Positions 8,513 through 13,894 of a DNA stretch of 13,894 nucleotides are shown in pieces. Position 1 is the first letter of the stretch, and each line of letters opens with the position of its first letter. The notes under the pieces are model-generated. The model was not told where the DNA came from and made no database searches. It saw only the letters and a list, made by a program, of their open reading frames with translations. Position numbers and translations under genes: made by a program. The stretch is from Dictyocoela muelleri (taxonomy: Eukaryota > Microsporidia), in assembly GCA_016256075.1 (NCBI GenBank), contig SDVU01000398.1, forward strand, positions 1 to 13,894, in the 5' to 3' direction.

Positions 8513-9083
8513 ATAATTATTGTGGCGCGCGAAGCGCGGGACATACGAAGAGAGGGACACTTTTTACCATTATTTTTATTTCAAATTAATTAGATTCATT
8601 ATATTCTATGCGAAGAGCGACACTTAAATGTAATTGTGTTTTATCAATTACACTCATTCAATATCTGTAATACATTTAAGCATAGTGAAGTAACAGTTTT
8701 CTAAATATTTTCGTCTCCAAATTAGATAGCGTAAATTTAAATTTACATACAGAAATCTAAATTTTGATTAAATATAAACTTTTAATTTAAAAAAAAATAT
8801 CAAAAATCGCTGTTTTAATTTTTAACTTTACTTTTACATTTATTTCTTATTTTTTTTAATTAAAAAAATGCATAGAGCAAAAATTATATCTTAAAAATAT
8901 AATTTAGTTTATTTTTTTAATTCATCTGTAAATTATTAAAATTTAAATAAAAATATTTTAGATGATGATTATTTAAAAATGTTTTAAAATTATAATTTTC
9001 AAATTAAATTTTTTTTTTGAACCACACCCTCTTCAAAGCGTCCCTCTCTTTTAATGCCGCGCTTCGCGCGCGACAATTATTAT
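8513..9083. mobile_element. Inverted-repeat element 1 with GAA-hairpin ends
   Basis: The ends at 8513 and 9083 are inverted copies of each other over roughly 45-50 bases. The left reads ATAATTATTGTGGCGCGCGA and the complement of the right reads ATAATAATTGTCGCGCGCGA. Both continue AGCGCGG and then share AGAGAGGGAC further in. Each end holds a GC-rich hairpin with a GAA (or TTC) loop. The about 480-bp interior is AT-rich and non-coding and holds another GCGAAGAGCGACAC motif near 8610. The architecture is that of a MITE or other non-autonomous terminal-inverted-repeat element. No target duplication is obvious and the superfamily is not recognised. It abuts element 2, with which it shares end sequence. 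Confidence 0.55.
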
Positions 9084-9166
9084 GGGGCGTGAAACGCGCG
9101 AAATTCGAAACGCGACCACTTATTTTACTTTAAATTACACTTATATTTTGATTTTCTTAATTTATC

Positions 9167-9266
9167 ATGCAAAACGTGTTGCATTCATGCGAAAAGCGTT
9201 ACATCTATGCGAGACGGGTTACATATATCGAGAAAGCCACACACTATATTACGAAGCGTTATAATA
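9167..9266 (+). repeat. 20-bp iteron array, five units
   Basis: Five units stand in exact 20-bp register at 9167, 9187, 9207, 9227 and 9247. Units 2 and 3 are ATGCGAAAAGCGTTACATCT and ATGCGAGACGGGTTACATAT; unit 1 is closely related. Units 4 and 5 are decayed but keep the CGA-G core and period. The unit core ATGCGAAAAGCG recurs just inside the right end of element 2 (near 10190-10208, complement) and in element 1 (near 8609), so these look like subterminal motifs of the element family. A 20-bp period is not a multiple of three, which argues against coding. Confidence 0.65.
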
Positions 9267-9855
9267 TTATTAACAACTAGTCACATCACAACCGAAAATT
9301 AGTTTATATTTATTTAATTACGCAAAAAATAGCTCTTTATTACCCCAAAAATTGTATTAGTAATGTATAATTAATAGCTTGATCCTAAGATCTAAAATAT
9401 ATTTTCTGGCATATAATTACTTTTATTTATGAAAAATAATAAAACTTTTGGTTCATAATATTTTTAAAAATATAGCTATAATACCGATTTTAATTATCAA
9501 CAATAAAATTCACAATATAAATATTTTAAATAAAATCACTTTTTAAACTTAGAATAGATATAATTATATTTTTTTAAATTTTTTTTTCATAATTCAATTT
9601 ATTAATATATTACTTTTCTTTTAAAAAATTAATAAAATTTTAATTTAAAATTTCAAAAAATTTATCAGACAAAAGTGAAGCGATTCGAATGTTCTGAGCT
9701 TCACGTTCGAAAATACATGTTAACTTAACAAATTAATCTGAAAACATCAATCACTTTTTTATTTAAAACTAAATTTTAAAATGAAAATTCCAAAATAAAA
9801 ATTAAAAAAAATAAAAAAAAAAATTAAAAAAGAAAATTAAAAAATTAAAAAAATT
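9267..9855. other. AT-rich interior of element 2, no gene
   Basis: About 590 bases of very AT-rich DNA with no open frame worth naming. It contains the GTGAAGC/GCTTCAC hairpin at 9675-9704 and then an A-rich run (about 9775-9855) of AAAATT-type sequence, into which the foldback element inserted. Confidence 0.5.
9675..9704. repeat. 7-bp hairpin with TTCGAA loop
   Basis: A perfect GTGAAGC / GCTTCAC stem encloses a 16-base loop containing ATTCGAAT, and a second GTTCGAA follows directly after. A 7-bp stem beside TTCGA motifs recalls a tRNA acceptor stem with a T-arm. The right part of element 2 repeats GCTTCAC and TCGAA in the same order near 10172-10190. No complete tRNA fold can be built from it. 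Confidence 0.4.
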
Positions 9856-10120
9856 GGTCCATGCATGTTATACGGCGGTTTTGAAAATAGACGGCGGTTT
9901 TGAAAAAATCTAAAAAATGTCTGAAAAAAAAATTTATTATTAAAGCGTTAAAGATGTCATAAAACGATTTGACTTCCCAATTCATAGAGAAACATAAAAT
10001 TATGAGATCAACTCGTTTTATGACCTCTTTAACGCTTTAATAATAATTTTTTTAGACATTTTTTAGATTTTTTCAAAAACGCCGTCTATTTTCAAAACCG
10101 CCGTATAACGTGCATGCACC
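9856..10120. mobile_element. 265-bp foldback MITE, probable Merlin-type
   Basis: The arms 9856-9967 and 10013-10120 are inverted copies with only a handful of differences, leaving a loop of about 45 bases. Both ends read GG...CATG and contain repeated ACGGCGGTTTTGAAAA motifs, one tandem pair per arm. Outside each end stands AAAAAATT (9848-9855 and 10121-10128), an 8-bp direct repeat consistent with a target duplication, although the A-rich context weakens that. GG...CC termini and an 8-bp duplication match the Merlin transposon at 12359-13479. The terminal sequences differ, so any mobilising transposase need not be that copy. Arm identity suggests a recent insertion. It has no coding capacity, and a transcript would fold into a hairpin of about 110 bp. 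Confidence 0.8.
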
Positions 10121-10170
10121 AAAAAATTAAAAATTAAAAAAAAATAAAAAAGCTAAAAAAATTAAAAAAA

Positions 10171-10200
10171 ATGCTTCACTGGGAATCGAACCCTGTCGCT
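10171..10200 (-). repeat. tRNA T-arm-like segment with B-box, no full tRNA
   Basis: On the minus strand AGGGTTCGATTCCCAG gives a near-perfect Pol III B-box (GGTTCGATTCC) in a hairpin with a 7-base TTCGATT loop. It is followed by TGAAGCA and then a long T-run that could end Pol III transcription. Upstream there is no A-box, D-arm or matching acceptor strand; instead there is the 9-bp GC-rich hairpin of the element end. It looks like the 3' part of a tRNA captured in, or mimicked by, the right end of element 2. Confidence 0.4.
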
Positions 10201-10208
10201 TTTCGCAT

Positions 10209-10229
10209 GTCGCGCGCTTCGCGCGCGAC
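10209..10229. repeat. Perfect 9-bp GC hairpin, TTC loop
   Basis: GTCGCGCGC and GCGCGCGAC flank a TTC loop (GAA on the other strand), making a perfect palindromic stem. It is the strongest version of the end hairpin that recurs at 8525-8539 and 9055-9074. CpG-rich palindromes of this length stand out in such AT-rich DNA, so the three copies must be related. Confidence 0.9.
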
Positions 10230-10246
10230 AATTATTAGTGGGAAAA

Positions 10247-10301
10247 ATTTCGGTTTTCTTATTGGGCTAAAAACCGCAATTTCGCCAATGGGCGAAATTG
10301 C
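10247..10301. repeat. Overlapping, mutually exclusive inverted repeats
   Basis: GCAATTTCGCC (10276-10286) and GGCGAAATTGC (10291-10301) form a perfect 11-bp stem with an AATG loop. The left arm also pairs, with one mismatch, to an upstream AATTTCGGTTTT arm at about 10247-10258 through AAAAACCGCAATTT (10270-10283). The two stems cannot form together. In a eukaryotic intergenic region this may be a decayed transposon end or a short foldback; no linked gene gives it a regulatory role. Confidence 0.6.
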
Positions 10302-10621
10302 AACTACCCTTAATTTAAAAATTTGAGTTTCAATAAGTATCCAATATAGTATAAATATAAAAAAATACAGATAGTTGTGTATTTATTACTAGTATTTCCC
10401 TATAAATCTCGCTTTGAACATCTAAATACAATATTTTAGATTCTTCCAACTTAAAATCGTTTTTTATTTCCTAATAAAAGTAAAATATATATTTATTCCA
10501 TGTCCATCAATAAATCTTCAAAATAACTCATTGTGTCGTCAATTAATTTAAATGCTATAATATAATTTAAAAACTAAAGGGGGAAATTTTTAGCGAAAAA
10601 ATTCAAAATTTCGCTTTTGAC

Positions 10622-10677
10622 CGGAAAGTGGACTACATTTAAATGATATATTTTTTTCCGATGTATTCTACTTTCCG
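10622..10677. repeat. 17-bp imperfect inverted repeat
   Basis: CGGAAAGTGGACTACAT (10622-10638) and the complement of 10661-10677, CGGAAAGTAGAATACAT, match at 15 of 17 positions around a 22-base loop. No target duplication or coding sequence is attached. It could be a small foldback remnant. Confidence 0.65.
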
Positions 10678-11827
10678 AAGAAGACCGCCTTTATTATATG
10701 TGATTTAATAGTTATTAATTTCATTGTAATTATTTAAATATAATTTGACAAGTATATATTTATTTAAAGCTTAAAAAAAACTTTTTGAACAGTTTTTACC
10801 TCAAATCTTTCGGAAGTATGGGATTTTTTTATAAATAAAATTTTTTAATATTACATGGTATGGAATCAAATTAAGCTATTAAAAGAGTTTTTTATTGATA
10901 GTAATTAGAATTGATTGTCATAATAAATATTAAAATAAAATCCATTTTTAATGAAATTGATAAATCAATTTTTTTGTACATTTTTTTTCTCAGGGATACA
11001 GTAAAAATTCATACAACGGAGTTTAAAAATAATAAAAAAATATTTAAGTTTTGTATGACGAGTTACCATCTGTGGGATTTCTTTTCCTCATATGATTGCA
11101 ATTTAAAAACTCCAGAAAAATATCGCCCATAATAACTCTTCAGAAGAAACCCAGTTATTATTAAATAAGTTCTGTTATAAGATGTTTTAATGAGCTCCGA
11201 GAGAAAACTAAGCCTAAAATTTTCTTTAAGATCAGCTGCACCTTTCTAGACGTAACATTAGGAGTTATTCAAGTAGTATTAGAGAGAAAAAAAAAATTCG
11301 AGAATGCAATCATAATAAGCTTAACGTTCTTATATTACATATTGATAATACCTCATTTTTCAACCCGTTTCTAATTGACTAATTTAAACAATCACAAAAC
11401 TATGTAAACGATGAGTTATCAATGTTTTTTTATTTGTCTAATTAATAATGCCATCACATTTGTTTTAGGATTGACTATTTAAGAAAACCTATCTTAGGAT
11501 ACATGCATTACAATGACAAACCGAAAAAGAATTATAGTAAAAATGTAATAGAAATAAATTTAAGGCATTTAAGCAATTTAATGAATATATTTACACTAAA
11601 AAATTTAAAGGGGTATACACATCATGAGGATCGTATCAAACAATATCTATAATTTTCTACCATGAAAGTTTATCTAACTTTTGTCTTTAGAAATTTGTTT
11701 CTTGATGTTATTAATATGCCATTTTAGCTTTCCAAAAGATACAGTTACATAGGCGATCAGTTTTTTTAATTACTTAGCCGTGTTGATATTTAAGTATATT
11801 CGGATAAAAATATTGTTTTTGATATAA

Positions 11828-12079
11828 AAAACTGAAAATAAATTTAGGTTAATTGGTTTTTATTCAACTTATTTTTATTTGACTAACGGAGATGTCATCG
11901 CGATGAAATCTTTGGTGATTGGATTCACGAAACCAACTTCTTTTATACTTCTTGTAGAGTATCGCGTTCCTCTGCATAAAAGCTTAGATGAAATGAATAA
12001 TGGTGATAAAAAGTTTGATGATATCAATATTCATAAAAATAACCGAACAACTGCCTATAAAAGTAATAATTGTGCTTAG
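11828..12079 (+). other. Orphan open frame, doubtful gene
   Basis: The frame is open from 11828 to a TAG ending at 12079. The first ATG (at 11903) would give about 58 residues starting MKSLVIGFTKPTSF, with a short hydrophobic stretch and then a charged, asparagine-rich end. Its composition is less AT-extreme than the surrounding DNA and the codons look fairly coding-like. There is no recognisable domain, homologue or promoter, and the length is possible by chance. It may be a decayed gene fragment. Confidence 0.15.
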
Positions 12080-12350
12080 AGGTAAAAGGGTGGAAAATTG
12101 ATAAAAAACAATAAAAATAAATGCATAATGAAACTCCATGCACCAATGAGAGACTTAGTGAATTATGAAAGAAAAATCAATAAAACATTTACACCGTATC
12201 TTATAATTCGATATCTATCGTGTAATCTCGGCTTGAACCGTCACAATTTTAGATTGATTATTTTTGACAATTGACAAAATAACTGAATTCATCTGAGGAC
12301 ATCATAGAACTAATTTAAAATATCATCATACTCACATCGATACTACAACG

Positions 12351-12358
12351 AATTTTAC
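12351..12358. repeat. Merlin target site duplication, left copy
   Basis: AATTTTAC immediately precedes the GG terminus of the transposon. An identical AATTTTAC stands at 13480-13487 directly after the CC terminus. A perfect 8-bp duplication fits the Merlin superfamily, which is known for 8-9 bp duplications. Confidence 0.85.
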
Positions 12359-12387
12359 GGTAAATGGGGATTAAATGGCGTCTTTGA
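12359..12387 (+). repeat. Merlin left terminal inverted repeat
   Basis: Begins GGTAAATGGGG and carries one GATTAAATGGCGTCTTTGA unit. It matches the outer 28 bases of the right end with two or three differences, and the inner right unit perfectly. Confidence 0.9.
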
Positions 12388-12501
12388 AAAAATAAAAAAA
12401 ATTCAAAAATAAAAATAAAAATAATATAAAACCAACTAAAAATTTATTTGCAAAATTAATAGAAACGTGTTAAATCGTGATGTTTTTTCAGTCTCATGCT
12501 T

Positions 12502-13406
12502 TCACAAAAATTTTATGAGTGACTCGGAATAGTTTTTGTTGCTTATCCCCATTTTCCCACGCAAGAAACGTTTCATATGGCTCCACAATCCTTCGAAAGT
12601 CTGTGTATGTACAGCTGGATCTTCTGGATCAACAAAGTTAATAGAATGATAACAGTTCTGTGTTCATGATCATCATTATTTTGCAAAACTGAAACGTAAG
12701 CTCTCCACTGATCTGTGATTATTAAACTATCTGGTTCAATGTATTCAGATATTATATGATTGATTTTCGCTACATTTATATTTGCAACAGGGACAACAAA
12801 GGCTTTTTCGACCATCTTTCGACACCTCCTATGTACTATTGTCCATCTGTAATTCTTCCATGGTTATATTTGCGTTTAAAAAACAGACTTTCATCTATTT
12901 AAACAATTTTTCTTGTCCCATCTGCATTCAACCCCCAAGTTTTTAACTATTTGTGTATACATAATTACAAATAGCTTCTCTGAAAAATTAAAAATACTCG
13001 GAAACAGTTACCCTATCAATATATAAATCATAAGCAATGTCTTGTTGTGAATTTCGTTTTATGTATTTGTAGAAAATTAAAAAAAATACTTCATAGTCTA
13101 TCTATTACCATAGAAAACAATGTTATTTCGTAAATTGTATTAAAAACGGTATGATCTTTTGCATACACAGTGATAGCCGTCACACGAAGATTTTCTCTTG
13201 ACATATGACATTAAAACGCCATTTCCACACCTTTAACAAATCATCGTATTACATATAAGACTGGTACGTGCTAAGAATACGTTTCTTGTTATGTCACTAG
13301 AAAAAATACAGTGTATTGATGATTCTGTAATCATAAGATTAAGAATTTCTTCATCAGTATATATTTTTTCTGGGTTTACTATTTCTTTTGTAGTATTTCT
13401 CACCAT
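12502..13406 (-). pseudogene. Merlin/ISXO2-type DDE transposase pseudogene
   Basis: About 300 codons on the minus strand, from an ATG at 13404-13406 to a TGA at 12502-12504, the usual length for Merlin transposases. It would cut and join the element ends. In order: a divergent N-terminal start (MVRNTTKEIVNPEKIYTDEE); a zinc-ribbon-like region, RCGNGVLMSYV then CDGYHCVCKRSY; an HTH-like region, YIKRNSQQDIAYDLYIDRVT then VSEY; IDESLFFKRKYNHGRITDGQ with the first catalytic Asp (12893-12895); SLIITDQWRAY with the second Asp; and HTQTFEGLWSHMKRFL with the likely catalytic Glu, the DDE form seen in Merlin/IS1016. The 80-codon open piece at 12573-12815 is only the middle. About seven in-frame stops and at least three frameshifts, one just before the VDPEDPAVHTQ segment, show it is dead. 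Confidence 0.9.
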
Positions 13407-13426
13407 TATAAGGGTGGTGTTTTAAA

Positions 13427-13479
13427 AATTTTCAAAGACGCCATTTAATCTAAAAGACACCATTTAATCCACATTTACC
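13427..13479 (-). repeat. Merlin right terminal inverted repeat, doubled unit
   Basis: On the minus strand it reads GGTAAATGTGGATTAAATGG then TGTCTTTTA, followed by a second GATTAAATGGCGTCTTTGA. The tandem doubling of the roughly 20-bp unit occurs only on this side. It may represent two transposase-binding sites or a local duplication. Transposase coding begins 21 bp inside. Confidence 0.85.
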
Positions 13480-13487
13480 AATTTTAC
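13480..13487. repeat. Merlin target site duplication, right copy
   Basis: AATTTTAC, identical to 12351-12358, directly follows the CC terminus. Confidence 0.85.
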
Positions 13488-13573
13488 CAATATTTCTATA
13501 TGTAAACTCTCCGATGTCTCACTTTTTTTAAAAAATATTTTTTACACAATAATCATTCATTCTTTTTTTGGAG

Positions 13574-13768
13574 AGCCAGATAGCTCAGTGATTATCATTC
13601 TTAAATTTAACAACTAAGTATCTGTCTCGAATACCAGTGACGTCACTTTATAAAAATTGTGATTAACATTAAGCGGTCATAATATATAAATTTATAGATA
13701 AAATACAGTTTTTCTAGTGTAGTATGGCTGAATAAGACTTGATCGAATATGATAATGATACAAAGAGG
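13574..13768 (+). repeat. tRNA-derived SINE-like repeat, copy B
   Basis: This is the better-preserved copy. Its head GCCAGATAGCTCAGTGATTA is tRNA-like with a clear A-box. About 40 bases on, TATCTGTCTCGAATACCAG resembles a T-arm with a B-box. The body then follows copy A: GTCAC, TTATAAA, GTGATTAAC, TTAAGCGGT, ATACAGTTT, CTAGTGTAGTATGGCT, AATAAGACTTG, AATATGATAATGA. The near-equal lengths of the two copies and their shared non-tRNA body argue for a dispersed family rather than chance. It starts 86 bp beyond the Merlin element. Weaker similarity may continue past 13768 into the GC-rich patch. Confidence 0.65.
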
Positions 13769-13847
13769 CTCTCTTAGGAGCATGGATGGACGTGTCGGTT
13801 CTTACCCGGCCACCGGCCCCCCCTAAAAAACAGTAAAGTCTCATTCC

Positions 13848-13888
13848 TTTGAGCTTATGACATGATTCTTATTTGAAATAAGCTCAAA
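13848..13888. repeat. 11-bp perfect inverted repeat at window end
   Basis: TTTGAGCTTAT (13848-13858) and ATAAGCTCAAA (13878-13888) are perfect complements around a 19-base loop. They follow a GC-rich patch at about 13795-13823 that ends in seven consecutive C residues. The element or gene they belong to probably lies beyond the window. Confidence 0.6.
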
Positions 13889-13894
13889 ATCACG

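Larger units (their letters stand above)
9076..10236. mobile_element. Inverted-repeat element 2, nested foldback inside
   Basis: The right end (complement of about 10190-10236) reads TAATAATTGTCGCGCGCGAA, then a 9-bp perfect GTCGCGCGC/GCGCGCGAC hairpin, then ATGCGAAAAGCGACAGGG. The left end at 9076 is a more diverged inverted counterpart: ATTATTATGGGGCGTGAAAC, then GCGCGAAATTCGAAACGCGAC. Its right end is a direct repeat of the right end of element 1 (GCGCTTCGCGCGCGACAATT continuing TTA in both), which places it in the same family. The interior carries the 20-bp array, a GTGAAGC hairpin, long A-rich runs and a 265-bp foldback insertion. No coding capacity is visible; the 60-codon frame at 9082-9264 runs through a 20-bp repeat and is probably chance. 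Confidence 0.45.
10302..12350. other. Long AT-rich gene-free region
   Basis: About 2 kb with no gene recognised. It contains the inverted repeat at 10622-10677 and a smaller one at 10592-10615 (AGCGAAA / TTTCGCT). Open frames at 10911-11132 and 11828-12079 are short and match nothing I know. The section 11000-11350 is slightly less AT-rich than its surroundings but is broken by stops in every frame. Confidence 0.5.
12359..13479 (-). mobile_element. Merlin (IS1016/ISXO2-like) DNA transposon, decayed
   Basis: This is a complete 1121-bp cut-and-paste transposon in outline. The left end reads GGTAAATGGGGATTAAATGG and the complement of the right end reads GGTAAATGTGGATTAAATGG; both continue with G(C/T)GTCTTT. 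The right end carries an extra tandem unit, so its inner copy (13432-13450) matches the left end at 12369-12387 perfectly over 19 bases. A perfect 8-bp duplication, AATTTTAC, flanks the element. It carries one gene, a minus-strand transposase now full of stops and frameshifts, so this copy is dead. Merlin elements are eukaryotic relatives of bacterial IS1016 and have been reported from animals and microsporidia. The clean terminal repeats and duplication show insertion into already non-coding DNA. Confidence 0.92.

Noticed and set aside
9082-9264. 60-codon plus-strand frame
   Set aside because: It is made of the left end of element 2 and a 20-bp repeat array whose period shifts the frame, so it is not coding.
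9850-10130. CRISPR-like or satellite array from the repeated ACGGCGGTTTTGAAAA motif
   Set aside because: The motif copies are explained by the two arms of one foldback element; there is no regular repeat-spacer pattern.
8513-10240. Helitron with 3' hairpin
   Set aside because: The GC hairpin recalls a Helitron 3' end, but no CTRR terminus follows it and the element has inverted terminal repeats, which Helitrons lack.
10171-10242. A tRNA gene on the minus strand
   Set aside because: Only the T-arm/B-box is present; no A-box, D-arm, anticodon arm or matching acceptor strand in the required distance.
10911-11132. 73-codon plus-strand frame
   Set aside because: AT-rich low-complexity composition, no recognisable domain and no supporting context.
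10405-12257. Loose similarity between 10405-10443 and 12224-12257 (AATCTCG.CTTGAAC and ACAAT.TTTAGATT words)
   Set aside because: Short AT-rich words with gaps; chance or a very old repeat cannot be told apart without a computed alignment.

Overview
This window looks like nuclear DNA of an AT-rich eukaryote with compact, intronless genes. By eye it is about three-quarters A+T. The only clearly intact gene is a 1805-codon, uninterrupted, lysine/asparagine/isoleucine-rich homologue of NOT1 (CNOT1), the scaffold of the CCR4-NOT deadenylase complex. An intronless and very divergent NOT1, a Merlin (IS1016/ISXO2-like) DNA transposon, a Gag-like fossil and long gene-poor AT-rich flanks together suggest a microsporidian with an expanded genome. 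That assignment is inference and needs a database comparison.

Layout. From 1 to about 1500 the DNA is non-coding or decayed. It holds a Gag-like retroelement fossil on the minus strand (ORF 339-734, signal continuing to about 990) and a short tRNA-like head at 1462-1492. NOT1 occupies 1624-7041 on the minus strand, and an AATAAA signal overlaps its stop codon. From 7266 to about 7460 there is a tRNA-derived, SINE-like repeat. A second copy of the same family lies at 13574-13768.

From 7463 to 8512 there is no gene, only two related 52-bp units and a 21-bp tandem array. From 8513 to about 10240 lies a composite of two adjacent inverted-repeat elements. Their ends are GC-rich hairpins with a GAA/TTC loop, and they carry related subterminal motifs, including a five-unit 20-bp array. 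Nested in the second element is a 265-bp foldback MITE with near-perfect arms of about 110 bp and an 8-bp target duplication.

From 10241 to 12350 there is gene-free AT-rich DNA with two notable inverted repeats and one orphan ORF of doubtful status. From 12359 to 13479 lies a complete but decayed Merlin transposon. It has terminal repeats, a perfect 8-bp target site duplication (AATTTTAC) and a transposase pseudogene still showing the zinc-ribbon, HTH and DDE regions. The window ends in the second SINE-like copy, an unusually GC-rich patch and an 11-bp inverted repeat.

There is no operon-like functional linkage. The window is one housekeeping gene embedded in repeat-rich DNA shaped by DNA transposons and tRNA-derived repeats.
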